Numbered from the stretch's first letter, positions 27,485 through 39,497 are shown. The stretch: 64,000 nt of DNA from Anseranas semipalmata (GCA_013399115.1 VXAA01001241.1:766560-830559), one strand, 5' to 3'. Translations and numbers: made by a program. Notes: generated by a model not told the origin, from the letters alone.

Positions 27485-27503
27485 CTCNNNNNNNTTTTTT
27501 TTT
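27441..27503. repeat. (GTT)n and long poly-T with 7-base assembly gap
   Basis: GTTGTTGTTG leads into at least 34 T residues, then CTC, seven Ns (27488-27494) and nine more T residues. On the minus strand this is a long A tract. It lies about 230 bp downstream, in element orientation, of the CR1 reverse-transcriptase fragment at 27730-28440. Its true length is unknown because of the gap. Confidence 0.9.
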
Positions 27504-27729
27504 CTCTTCTCCTTACTTACTGAGAGCAACAGAGAGGATTCTCACCTGGCTGTGAAGGCTCAGGTCCCAGAGTAGAGTAGTTTTGTGACTTTTACAGAAC
27601 TAAAGAAAGTAGATGTTAGCAGGGCTGCCACTCAGCTGCTCGCTTCCTAGCTCGTACTTGGGATTATTCCACTGCCTTTGGAGAAGTCTGCATTTCCCTC
27701 TGAAACTTCTTGAGGCCTCTGTGAGCTAT
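27504..27729. other. Unassigned stretch between poly-T and CR1 fragment
   Basis: Moderately GC-rich sequence with no match I recognise. It may be the diverged downstream part of the CR1-like element at 27730-28440, or flanking DNA. The CR1 3' octamer tail is not visible here. Confidence 0.5.
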
Positions 27730-28440
27730 CTTGTGAGTTTAAAGGTTCCTCCAGATTGAAATTCTGCAATTCGTTGTGTCAGCCACTCTCCCAGTTTAAT
27801 ACCAACCAAAAATACCCTGGCAGTGTACTCAGTTTCATTGTCCCGCTGTCCGATGAAGGTGCCGAATGATACAGACTCTAGGACCCCTGAGTACTTTGCT
27901 TGCTGTTGGGTGCCGGCTGGACATTGAGTCATTGGTTACTGCCCTGTGAGCCCAGCAATCCAGCCATTTTTTGGCTCACCTGAGAGTCCATTTGTCCAAG
28001 CAACATTTCTTCAGACTGCAATTGAGAATGCTGTGGGAGAGGGTGTCAGAGGGTTCACTAAAAACTACGTGCTACATCGATTGCTTTCTCCTCACCTCTA
28101 TAGCCAGTCATTTCATTGTAGAATGTAATTATTTTGTTTAAGCATGATTTGCCCTTCTGTAAATCCAAGTTAACTATTCCAGCTTATCTTCTTGTCATTG
28201 ATGTTCTTGGAAAAGGCTTCCAAAGAGAAATAGTTCAAATTCTTTTCAGGCATCATTCTGGGTGAGACTGATCAGCCTGTAGTTGCCCAAGTTCTCCTTC
28301 TTGCCTTTCTTACATGAGCATAATGTTATCAAGGACTTCCCCACATGGCCATGATTTTTCGCAGGTAAATGCTGGCTTACAACAATATCCTTTGGCTTGT
28401 TCAGCACTCTTGGCAAAGCCTCTCCAGCTCTGTGTGTCCA
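27730..28440 (-). pseudogene. Decayed CR1 LINE ORF2 reverse-transcriptase fragment
   Basis: On the minus strand, in CR1 order, recognisable pieces of the ORF2 reverse transcriptase appear. 28390-28437 carries the stretch equivalent to HPRVLREL. 28261-28311 reads KKGKKENLGNYRLISLT, the conserved CR1 RT block (usually KKGKKEDPGNYRPVSLT). 28142-28178 reads NS-stop-LGFTEGQ in place of NSQHGFTKGK. Near 28030-28058 is DTLSHS, for FDTVSHS. Around 27801-27860, FGTFIGQRDNETEY then FLVGIKLG aligns with FNIFINDLDEGIEC then FADDTKLG. The catalytic FADD box has thus become FLVG (27801-27812). Stops and frameshifts separate the pieces, so the enzyme is dead. The copy is internal only: neither the CR1 5' end nor the 3' octamer tail is visible. 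Both boundaries are approximate. Confidence 0.88.
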
Positions 28441-29493
28441 TCACTGGCTCACTGCCCTCTGGCTGTGCTGCACCTCCTGGGGAATGTCCTTCAGGGCTGT
28501 TTCCCAGGAGATTCGTCTAGCAAGTTCATGACCGCACTAAAAAGTTAAGAGGCTATACTCTTGCTCAGGATCCCAAGCTCAGTCTTTTCCTGATCTCTTC
28601 CAACTGGTACTCTGCGCAGTCAAGTGGTAGTCCCTGTCCTCCTCATCCTTACCTTTCCTTTGTACATCAATGGGACGTTTTCCAGTCCATGCTCTTCTAC
28701 TATGTTTCCACGATTGTGATAATCTCAGATTTCCAGCTGAACTTGAACACCTGTTTATTGCCCAAACTCTGCACATGAGTGGACAGACAACTGAGGAAAA
28801 TGTTGGAATGCCCTCCCTTCTGAGCAGGAAAGTGGAAAGTGTCTCTGTGGTTTTCTCCCTCATGTCCCTTCTCCATTTGTAGCTCTTCCCTCCCTTACTT
28901 CTGAGTTTCAGTCCGTGTTGCTGAGTGGTACAGCTCTGTTAATGTGCTGACTGACAGCTTCGGTAAAGTGTAGTTTTACAGATGTGCATGAACATGTATG
29001 CATGTACATTACACTATATCACTTCATTTTTTTCACTTTCAACCATGTTTTATCTGTAAACAAACATATAGCTCATATTTATTTGTCTGACGTTTTAGTT
29101 ACAATTAAAAAGCATAAATGTAACTGCTATATAATCTTGGCTATGAATTTTTAAGGCAGGTATCAGCCACTGTTAGTCTGCATGCCTTCCCTCTGCCATA
29201 ACCAGCCAGAGCTCTTGGGTTTGAGAGGTGTGTCAGAAACAGTGACAGTGTCATCAGCTGCTGGTCTGGAGACTTTTAGAACTTACAGAAGTTCTGTCAC
29301 TGGAAATTAGTCTTTGGAAGTCCAAAAGGAGAAGTTGTATTATGTTCAAAAGTCTTTCAGTATATTGAAGAGTTGGAAATAATTCTTTGTCATTCAATAA
29401 AGAAAAAAAAAAAAGTCCTTTGTTTATAAACCTACTTCAGTCCCCTGTCCCCAAACATTTCCTTAGAAGATTAGCCCAGTGCTATAGAAAACG
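28441..29493. other. Non-coding; possible faint continuation of CR1
   Basis: 28441-28530 is GC-richer and may continue the decayed CR1 toward its 5' part, but I cannot align it with confidence. Beyond that I see nothing recognisable. Open frames in this part do not exceed 94 codons (28579-28863, minus). Confidence 0.5.
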
Positions 29494-29573
29494 CCCCCCC
29501 CCCCCCCCCCCTCTTTTTTTTTTTTTTTNCTCATTTGTTTCCCCCCCCCCCCTTTTTTTTTATATATATATAT
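29494..29573. repeat. C18 / poly-T / C12 / T8 / (TA)n low-complexity block with an N
   Basis: Eighteen C residues (29494-29511), a T-rich stretch broken by a single N at 29529, twelve C residues (29541-29552), eight T residues and about six TA units. On the minus strand this gives two long G runs, difficult to sequence and able in principle to form G-quadruplexes. A 133-codon open frame crosses the block and is an artefact of it. Confidence 0.9.
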
Positions 29574-32500
29574 GTGGAAGCTTTGTAATTGCTGCGGAAA
29601 GATTTTTAGTGGCTCATGATATACATACAATCAGTAATCCAGGTCGTGGTGGTTTACCTTTTTCTGATCCCTCAAAGGGTGCAAGCAAACAAGGCCACAT
29701 CAACATCTCAGTAAACAGGGCAGCTGGTTTACTGGGGCAGAGAAACGGTAGGTTTAAGCCTCTAGGGAGGACGTCTTTGGAACTATGAAGAATAATCACG
29801 GTGTTTTCCATATACACCACTTAAAACTCTAAATATTGGTTGTGTGGTTAAGTTCTCGAATCAAATACAATTGCATAGTGAGAAATCTTTTCTGTAGCTC
29901 TGAGTGTGGGGTTGTCTCTGACTGACTCCATCGTGTAGGACTTCTAAGCACTGCTCCTGAAGAGGACAACAGTCATGTGTTGGAGTGTGCAGACTTAGTA
30001 CTAGCTGAAGCAGGCATTGAACTGTTGGAGTTTCCAAACACTCTGTATGTAACATGGAAGCCTGGGTAAACACCAAATCCATGGGCTCTCCAGGTCTTTC
30101 AATAAAACTTTTTTCTACTACTATGACCTTTAATGGAATTTATTCCTCTATGATAATAGCTAATTATGAGACTGGAGGGAGCTCAATCATTAGCTAGCTT
30201 TTAAAGTATTTTATTTTATTCTTCAGCTACTTGAAATGAGTTCCAGCCTTCATTGTTGCTGAAACAATTTAGCAATGCTTTCTTTTTCGTCATTCACTCT
30301 CCTGTTGCCTAAGCAGTCTGTCATCGTGCTTTGTTACAGTCTCAGCTTCATCTATTGTAGCAACAATGGGAGAGTTGATTGGTTCAGGTGCTGATCTTAT
30401 ATAATTAAGGTAAATTACATTCAGAACAGAGGAGAGACATACAAGAGCTAGCTCTTCTGATGTCTTAGTGTCTATATGGTTGATCTTAGAATTTGAAATT
30501 CATTTAGTATCTAGTAATCATTAAAGATTAATTCTGCCTTCAGTAACAATCAAATATATTAATTAAATGTAATGTGTGTGAATTAGCATTTGTCAGTATA
30601 TGTATAGAATGGTATTTAATGCCTTTTGAAAGTTACGTATTGGGAATATGTTCCTACTACCCCGGGGATACGCTGCAAGGAATATTTTGATATACTTAGT
30701 GTATATTTATATACTTCAATTCTTTGTCTATGCGATGTTTTATAAAACATTTACAAAAAGATCAGCTCTCTGGTTTTGTAACTGTGAGGTATTGATAATT
30801 AGCTTGCTGCAGATTATACCCCTATAATACCAGGCCAGTACAGGTTTATGTGCTAGCAAAGCTTGCAGTATATGGTCTTGAGATTTTAAAAAAGAAAATA
30901 TTGTTATGTTCCTTATATTTATGTAATAGAGTTCTGACAGATCTTTTATCTGTATGCTTTATTTACCCGTAAACTACAAAGGATTTTAATTTTTCTTGAA
31001 GGATGAGTTTTAAAGCATTTAAAATTTTAGCTGCTACCTAGTGTCAGGCAGTGTAGAACATAAAATCGCAAAATAAAAAATGAAAATGTCATGGTAAAGA
31101 TCTGCTTCATTGCATTTATTGTTCATTAAGAGATAAAAGAGGTGTGAGGATAAAGGGATTTGTTGTTTCAGTTTACACGTTATGTCAGTAAAAAGCATCA
31201 GGAGATGCTTAAAGCATTCTTCATAACACATTCTGTGGGGGTTTTGTTTTCTGTAGCAGAATTCTTTCTTTTTGAAACTTGGTTAGACTGCTTGGCTAAT
31301 CTGAAGTTATGTAGTTATTTAAAATACAGAAATTGATGTTCTGCACACTCAGACTATATTTTTAAAGATACCAGCACTTCAAAGGAAACTATTGAAAGGA
31401 AATCAGATGCAACTAATTCTGTAGCCAGTCTAGCAAAATTAGTTCAAGGTATCCTGGGGTAATGCTAGATTAAAATGGTGTTCATGGTGTCAGAGCACAC
31501 AGAAATGGTATTAATGTGTTCTTTTTTTTGTCAGAATAGAAGGAAAGATGTAAAGTTATTTCCTCATGTAGAGGAAGGTAACTGTAAACAGTTCAGCCTG
31601 ATAGATACTTGGTTGGGCCACTTGATGTAAAATCCCTTCTCCTCACTGACAAAAGACACGCAGTGATTTCCAGTCTGCTGGAATCGCCGTGTCTGACAGA
31701 GGGGTCTCTCTTGGTAGCCAAACATCGCTTTTGTTATGGCAGGATAAAGTTCTGCAGGATGTGCACACAGGTTTTACTTCTGGGAAGCATTTTGGGGCTG
31801 GGATGAAGGTTAAGGTGGTGGGTTTTGTTTGCATTTTTTTTTTTTTTTTTAATGAAGCCAGAGAGATGGAGTGATCTACTTGATAATAAAGCTTAACTTC
31901 AATGCCAGCTCCATGCTGTTACAGCATATTACTAAACAGCAAGGAATGTGGCACAGATGTTGTGGCAGCCATATTTTACACCCTCCAAAAGGTCATGTCG
32001 CTTGTTATTACATTCAGAATCAATATTAAGTGAGCGTTCCAAATTTCAGCTGTCAGTTGAATTTATTGCTGCAAACCAAGGCTGAAAGGTTTTCAACTGT
32101 GATTTGAGCAAGCTAACAAATTAATAATACAGAAGTATGCATGGTGGAGCAGGTGATCCATGTTCCAACAGAAAAGGAGGTTTAATTGAAAATCATAAAA
32201 ATCAGAGCTCGGGTGTTTAGTCCATTTCCTCTTCCCTAGCGTACTTGTACTGCCTGCAAAAGTGAATTGCAATGGTCACTGCTAGGGAAGAACTGCGAGT
32301 GGGTTAATTCGTATGCAGTACAGCAAGATGCTGTGTGTGTGGCAGCTTTAAGCATCTATCTTGTAAAATATTTTGCTCTCTGACCCACAGAAATCATTTG
32401 CAAACTCATGTATGTTGTGCATGTATGACAATTCTGCTTCTTTGTAGTTGTCTGCGTAACACAAGACTTGGTAGCGCTGAGCAAGGCACGTGGCCAGCCG

Positions 32501-35125
32501 TGGGCCAGGAGAGCTGTGGCTCAGGGCTTGGTGCTGAGTTTGCGCCGGTGCGGTTACTCCCTCGGGGTAAAGATGGCCTGCAGCACAGTGTTGTAATCTG
32601 AAACGGGGGAATTAATGTCATTCAGTGGGGAATCCCTCAGCTGGAAGGGGTCTTGTGTTTTATCAGTAGCCACAGTACTCGCACAATTATCAAATCCTTC
32701 TAGTTTTGGAAGATGTTTGTAGTTTTTGTTCTAGATATTCGGTGTTTTTGATGTTGCTTACAGACCTGCTCGGAGAACAAAATGGAGTAGAGCCTTTGCA
32801 GTTTGGAATTTCTGTTTCGTTTTTAATAGGTGTTCAAGTGACTTTAGATGGATTAAAAGCATGATTTAAAATCTGATCTGTGTATCTCAATTTGTGTTCA
32901 TTCTCTCCCTATCTTCAGATAGTTCCTTTTAGCCAGAATTGCATTTGCTTAGAGGTGTTCCCCCAGTAACTACAGTATCTCTGTGGCATACTTCTGTTGC
33001 TTTTCTTTCTTCTGTTCCAGAAATGGTGGATTTTGTTTGACATAGATATCTGTGAAGCAATTTCCTCCATTTCTATTTACAACTGATCAGAATTTCAGCT
33101 AATTGCAGAATTTCTTAAGTTCTCCAATTTCTCTTTATTTTGAACTTTTTTCATCCTAGTTAATGTAAATTTTTCAGATAGAAGTTTGACTCCTGAAGAA
33201 CGTGTGAGAACAAGGAAAAAGTACAAAAGGGCAGTCCAACTGAAATGACAGCAATTAGAGACAATATGTGCCTACATCTGCCTTTTGTGTACTTTTTCAT
33301 TCAGGAATTCTGTTTTTTCAATTTTCAATTTTAAACTACCTTTCTCTCCTTTGTGCTACTACCAAGAGAAAAGCAACCTGTGTTCTGAGAATGCGGATGT
33401 GTAATACTGGGATACCTTTTGGCTTCAGTAGACACCTGATTGACACACAGGAAAACAACAACAAATCATCATTTTCTTTAAAAGTTATTGACATATTGGG
33501 AGAATACAGTCTTTGCAGTAAAGATTTCCGAGAAATAAGGGGTTGGTATGAATGGGATTGAAGATGAAGAAGAGGGGAACAACGGGGCAAATGGATTAAT
33601 ATGCTAAAGTTATTTTCCTTTGGCACTGTGTACTACATCTGGTCATAAACTATGTTCATTTAAAATACCCTGTGAGGTTTATAGAGCTAATTGGAGTTAT
33701 CCTCAGTCTACTACGTGACTTGGTATTGCAAAACAGAATTAGAGTCCAGCTTCCTTGCTCCAAGGAAGATCATTTCTGTTGTGTATCTTGTTTCTTTGCC
33801 ACACCATCATAGCTATTCTTTTGTTCCTTGTTATTTCTGTTTCCTCAGTAACAACTTCTATTTTATGTAGCTATTTGCATTTGCAAATAGTCTTTTGAAA
33901 CAGCAAACCCTGAATGGATCAGCCATTTGTATGTAGGTCAGTTTTAGTGAAGTGGCATTTTCAAGGCCATTGTAAAAATCCACACACTTGTTTTCTTCTA
34001 CAATGCAGAAATGAAGACATGGAAGCATCAAGAGACAATCAGTATTGCTTTTTTTTTTTTATATCAGAGCATCTCTATATGGATGAGAAACTTCAGTACT
34101 TGAGTTTAAATGGTTAAACTATAGTATAAATGGATTTTATCTAGTGCTGTCATCTTAAATCTAGATTAAAACTTCTTGTTTCCTTTTTTTTCTTTCTATG
34201 TACCTCAGTGCAGTAAATACTTGCATGGCAAGCGAAAATCTGGCACATTAAAGTTTACAGATAGTAAAAAGCATGTCTTTTCATCTGCCAATGTGTGATT
34301 CAGATAGCACAAGCAGACTTCAATCCACTTGACCTCAATAGAGTTGGCACAGCCTTCTTTCCCACTCTGTTCCCAAGCTTGTTTGATAAAGCAAAGTCAG
34401 TGCTGCTACTATGGGAAGAGGGAGTGTAGCTTTTAGATCCAAGGTAATTAAAAATACATAAGAAGTATTTATAGAAAAGTTTAATTTTTGTGTATATCCA
34501 GTTGAATTTTGTGGAGTGCTAGCAATGAAAGTTGAATGGTTTGAAGTACTATCTTTTTTAGAAGATAATACTGGCTTCTAAATAATTTACATGTCAGAAT
34601 ATGAGAGCAGATACACTTAAATGGATAGAACATCTTAATGCCAACAAATTAAGTCAAAATTTTAAAGCTAGAACCATAGCAATATCAAATTATTTAATGT
34701 GTTTCAAGGTTATACAATGTATATTTGGCCCTAGAAGAGTAAGCACACTGTTGCGACATCCTATTATGAACCCACAATCATTTCTTTTCTTTTTTTTTTT
34801 TTAATCAACGATTGTGATACACGTTTTGTGGAAACCCTTAACTCTGTTGGGTGTGTAGGGTTTTTGCGTGTTTGTTTAGAAAACAAGTGTTCTTGAGAAG
34901 CACTGGAGGATGAGCACAGGGGTTATTGTAGTTTCAAAGGCCTCTTTACACACTATCATACATTCTTAGTGCCCTTAGGAAGGTTGTTTTCACAAAGGTC
35001 AACTTTTTGCTCAGAAATGCATATCAGTCTCTGTAGTCTGACACAGGTTTGTGTTAAGGAATTGAGATTTCTAAGATGTAGACTTTTATTTGATGGAGCC
35101 CAATAGGGTGCTTGTCTCATGTAGA
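29574..35125. other. Non-coding, AT-rich unique DNA
   Basis: No gene or repeat family was recognised in 5.5 kb. A GC-richer patch at 32460-32590 contains a few CpGs but no known motif. Open frames are under 100 codons. A T18 run lies at about 31837-31850. Confidence 0.65.
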
Positions 35126-35328
35126 GCAGTAGTTCTCAAAATGTAAGAATCAGCATGTCACATCAAAAATTCAAAAGTACTTATTATACCTCCTGTAAGA
35201 TTTTGATTAGTTTAATTATAAATCTTTCTTATTCTGATTTGTACTAACTAGCATACGGCCTGATTGCAGTTCACCAGTAGTGTGTGTGACAGAGTAATAT
35301 TTTGAACTCTAAATTTTGAGAACCGTTT
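35126..35328. mobile_element. Possible non-autonomous hAT-like MITE, about 200 bp
   Basis: The left end CAGTAGTTCTCAAAATGTA (35126-35144) and the reverse complement of the right end (AAACGGTTCTCAAAATTTA, about 35309-35328) share GTTCTCAAAAT plus TA, a 13/14 match. CAG-x-GGTTCTCAAA is the terminal inverted repeat known from Charlie-type hAT elements of vertebrates. The interior is AT-rich and non-coding, as expected for a non-autonomous copy. I could not find an 8-bp target duplication, and the last bases of the right end are degraded, so this is an old copy or a chance inverted repeat. Confidence 0.45.
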
Positions 35329-36384
35329 TTGCAAAAAGATCCATCTGGCTGCTTTTTGGACAACTACATATGTTGGTAGTCTGCTCTTTCTGTTTTTATT
35401 ATTGTTACTTAAATATCTCTGTAAGAATATTGCTATTTCACTAGACCAGAGGTGTACCTAAGTGGTAGTAGGATCATGAGCAGGAAATACTGATAAAATG
35501 GGGCTGTGAAGAACAAGAAGAAGATATTGCTAAACTAAATTTTAAAAGGAAAAAAAAGCAAGAGTAGTCTCATGTCTGCAGTTGTGGTCATGTTGAATCC
35601 AGGGCAGGCTGCTTCCTCCGTTTGTAGAGTTCTTGTGGGCGGAAGCGTTCTCCTTCCTCATGCCAACCGGCATCTGTTTTCCTGCTTCTCTTATGTTGAA
35701 GGCCAGTGTTGATTATTCGTTCCCCCCGGCACTCTCCAAGCAAAGCACTTGTTTCCACCTGCTTTTACACGGTCCTGAGGCTAGCAATTCTATCCTTTAT
35801 GACAGGGTTGAGAGATGTCAATGCATTTAGGCACAGGATGTAATACACTGGGCAGACTGAAGTTTTGTAATTCCAGTAAGTATGGGACTTGTCAGTAATT
35901 GCACATCAACTTTTTTTTCTCTCTCCCTTCCCTTCTCTTCTAAACTTTCTCTGAATCCATGTGTACTGCTTTCAGCTGGGCTCTTTAGGTGTAGGCTGGA
36001 TGCAGTTGGTGGTTATATGTTTTCTTTTGAGAGCTAAGACCTAGCAACCCAGCAGCCTGTTGTTCACAGGTGTGCAGACTGCTTTGTGGTGGCTTTTCTG
36101 TCCTGCATGAACTGTGTATTTATAAAACACTTCTTTAGGAAGACTTGATAAGTATGGTGCTAGGTATGCTCAGATTTGCATAGGACTTTGAAAGAGGGGA
36201 TTCTATACTGGAATAACTGGAGAATGCACAGGTATAGGAAAAATGTTATTTCCTGCATGCCACCATGTTACATCCCCAAAGGCATAACAAAAGAGAGAAA
36301 AAAAAAAACTGTTACAGTTAACATCAACACCTTTGATTTCTCTATTTTGTTAATAAGAATTTTTCACTCTAGAAACTCCAGTTT
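35329..36384. other. Non-coding, AT-rich unique DNA
   Basis: Nothing recognised. Open frames are under 75 codons. Ordinary vertebrate non-coding composition. Confidence 0.6.
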
Positions 36385-36777
36385 TCACTGAGTGTATGGT
36401 TCCGACTTGATAAACAGCAGTGCATCCACGTCAAAGATGGTAGCCTTTAAGTTCTGGCTGCCTAGGAACATGACGGGAATGATGCCATTGTTAGCCTGTG
36501 GAAGGTGTAGCCAAATCTACTGTGAACCCACCATGGTATACAACATTGACAGGGACACATTTTCCTAAATCGTCCTGAAAGGTTCATAAGGGGAGAGAAC
36601 CAGTGCGTGGTGGAGAACTGTTCTGCAGTCCTCCTTGTGGACAGCTGTACGTCTGAGGATCCGTGAAGCAATTCTTAGGTGAGGTGGAGAAGATGGGATG
36701 CTCCTACAGCTTTCACAACAGCTGGAACTCTTATTCAGAGATTTGGTGCTGAAACCAGGCAAGCTTCTGCATGACAA
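36385..36777 (-). other. Coding-like but broken patch, identity unknown
   Basis: Three open segments follow one another on the minus strand in different frames with small overlaps: 36565-36777, 36491-36583 and 36385-36492. The last two look protein-like (DDLGKCVPVNVVYHGG in one, NNGIIPVMFLGS then IFDVDALLFIKSE before a stop in the other). This could be an old frameshifted retrocopy or chance. I recognise no family, and no poly(A) tail or flanking duplication was found on this strand. Confidence 0.25.
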
Positions 36778-39015
36778 ATGAATGCCTGAATAAAATCTTT
36801 TAAATACTGATTTTTATTCAGTAGTCATTCCTCTGTCTTGTGGTGGTGAGTTTCAGTGTGTAGGCTGATCTGCCTTGAAACATTTGTCTCTTGTACCCCA
36901 CTCTCCTGCCATTGACTAATTGCAACATTTTACAGTAAGTAGTTAAGAAAGATCGTAAATTTATGGGAAATTATGAACTTTCTGGATTATCCCATAGTTG
37001 ATACATGTGAATGAACTAGATAGAAATTTTGAACTGGAATTCTTCCGTTCATTTAGGGGAGCAAAGTAGAGAGCATGGCAAAAAGGTTACATTTTTGTAG
37101 CATCATGTATATGAATTTCCATGATTTACTCTCTTCCCTAAGGCATGTGATTCATTTCCTAGGTAAAATTTTTCTCTTGCTGTGTTTTTTCTCCCTTTTA
37201 ACTACAAACTTCTGTCTTCTGCTTCAAGCGGCTGAAGTTGGTGGAGACGGGAAAAATTTTCTTGCGAAGCCTAACTTTGTACTTGTCTTACTCTTGTCCT
37301 CAACATCAACAAGTATGTCTAGAAAAGATAATGTTTAGTGTTTTGGAAGTTCCTATGTTTGTATATTCCACTGCCAGTTCTGAATATTCTGTTTTTCCAT
37401 TTTTGTGGGTTTTTTTTGGTTTTCCATTTTCTCATATTCACTCAATGTTTTCTCAGCTTCATCACAGAAGCATTCTGCTTTTGACAATGCAGCATTAGAC
37501 ATTCACCTCATTTCTTGAGAGGTGTTTATAGACATCATTCTAAGCCAAGTCTTGAGGAGTCTGTGTTGTGGCAGTAATAGCTTTGCTCCCAAAAGATTCA
37601 CTGCTGTCAGCCTGCCAAGAGCAAGATGAGATTGCTTGTGGTTCTGTGTCTGTAAGGAAGTCAAAGGTAAAGGACTCACCAGAAGGATTTGGAAAGAGAA
37701 ATGAAAGGAAAAAAAGGAAATTTTTCAGTTTAAATTTCATAAAAAGGATACTATGCAAGAAAGAAGAGACAATTTTTTACTATGAACAAATATCCTGTTG
37801 AACATACAGTTGCCTCTTGAGGGAAGAAATCTAGGGGTAGCTATAACACTACATTGAAAATGGTCAGTGACCATTGGTTGCAATTAGATAGAAAATCTAA
37901 TAGCGTGGTGGTAAAAAATATATAGTGTGCAAGGAGGAGGAAAGGAAATCTGTCAAAACTTCTAAGAAATGCCTGGGAATAAAAAAGGGCAAGAAATTAA
38001 GCTTGCTGCCAGTAATGTTTTTATTCACAGACAGTCCAAAATTCTTTCTGTCCCCAGATTACTTGAAAGGACTCGTAAAGGCAATTAACATGTAGACTAT
38101 TTTTCTAAGTCACTAGAAGTTTCAACATCTAATTACCCATTATGTAATAGCTGGAAGCCAGCAGATAAACTGTAAATTATTGATGCCCTAGGATAATTTA
38201 AAATACTTTGGTAGTAGTTGTGTTTAAAAAAAAAAAAAAGTTTTAAAAATATATGGATAACCCTTTAAAATGAACACATGCTAAATTATTCAATGTCTGA
38301 TTCTGTTTACATTGTTGTTATCTTATTCTTATGAATTAGAACTGATGCCATGTCAAAATGGACTGCTGCTTATAAAAGAAACAGGAAAAAAATAAGTTTG
38401 ATAAGCTGATAGCAGGAATTTATAAAATGAAGTTATTGATCATTGGGCAAAAGTGATTCTGTCCAGTGCAATCTATTACCTGAAAAAAAGATAAGAGATT
38501 TTACTGGTATTATTCTTGTTTTAAATTAGTGGTGTCACCATTATACAGTAAGTCTTAACTCTTTACAGACTGAAAAGAGAAAGAAGTGGTCTAATAAGAA
38601 ACAATGTAAATCAAAAAGGTAACTGAAATGATAAAATTCATCTTTCTGATTTTTGCAGGGTTCACAGTCCTATTTTCTAGCTTTCCTTAGCACGTTTTTG
38701 TTATGAAAATGCCAAGCTCCAGAATAGGTGAAATACCATGTTGTTAGTGTCATTCTAAAGAGCGTTTTGTCATCTCAGTGATTATAAACATTAATTTTGA
38801 AATTATATATAGTTTGTTTGTAGTTTGATTAGTACCACTGCTGCCCTTGTTAACTGAAACATTTAAGTATAATGTAAATTCCGGAGGGGACCAAAGGTAA
38901 AGCTTCGAAAGTACCAGACAAATTAGCCTGATAGTTTCCATATATTTTCTATTTAAAACCTTTTTCCATTTAGATTTTTATCCAAGCAAGAGGATACAAT
39001 ATCCAAAGATTAAGG
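36778..39015. other. Non-coding, AT-rich unique DNA
   Basis: No gene or recognised repeat. Includes an A13 run at about 38227-38239 and many short overlapping open frames. Composition is AT-rich throughout. Confidence 0.6.
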
Positions 39016-39497
39016 TACTTGTATGTGAATCTAAAACCAAAATTTTCTACCCGAGACTGCCTGTATGTATTAATCTTGATCACTACAATGACAGGATACA
39101 TGCGCAGACTTGAAAATCACGCTGCTCAGCGCCATCATACAAGGTGCTTCGTGTCTTGTATACGAGGCTGGCAGTGGCATTTTGAAGTGCATGAAGCTGG
39201 ATTTTCAGGTCAGGCCCCTGTGTGGTCCAGCAAAGCTTACTGCTGTGAGGAATGCCTCTGTGAATCTGCAGGCGGCTGAAGAGCAAGTGCCTCTTCTGGC
39301 ACGTGGGTTGGCTCTCTGGGTTGTTTTAAAAAGGGGACGTGAGCACTTCAGTGCTGTAGTGAGGTGGTTGAAAAACAGGAGGAGATGGCTAAGTGGCAAA
39401 AACTACTGTTCCCAGTAAAAAAAAAAAAAAAAAANNNNNNNNNNNNNNNNNNNNNNNNNNNNNAAAAAAAAAAAAAAAAAACTTATTTGTATATGAA
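39016..39497 (+). mobile_element. Candidate retroposed insert with poly(A) tail (gapped)
   Basis: About 390 bp of moderately GC-rich sequence ends in an A tract of at least 18 residues, 29 Ns and 18 more A residues (39417-39480). Near-identical 14-bp segments flank it: TACTTGTATGTGAA at 39016-39029 and TATTTGTATATGAA at 39484-39497 (12 of 14, both differences transitions). That is the layout of a LINE-mobilised polyadenylated transcript. A 102-codon frame (39110-39418) runs to a TAA partly formed by the A tract, with no AATAAA before the tail. I do not recognise the source. The A tract could instead be a simple homopolymer and the flanks coincidence. Confidence 0.35.
39435..39463. other. Assembly gap (29 Ns) inside poly(A)
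   Basis: Ns lie within an A homopolymer on both sides, so the gap most likely hides more A residues. The true tract length is unknown. Confidence 0.98.

Noticed and set aside
29387..29788. 133-codon + strand open frame
   Set aside because: It runs through poly-C/poly-T low-complexity DNA and an N, so the frame is an artefact.
33820..33850. Splice-acceptor-like pyrimidine tract ending TTTCCTCAG
   Set aside because: No open coding exon follows, and such sites are frequent by chance in T-rich DNA.
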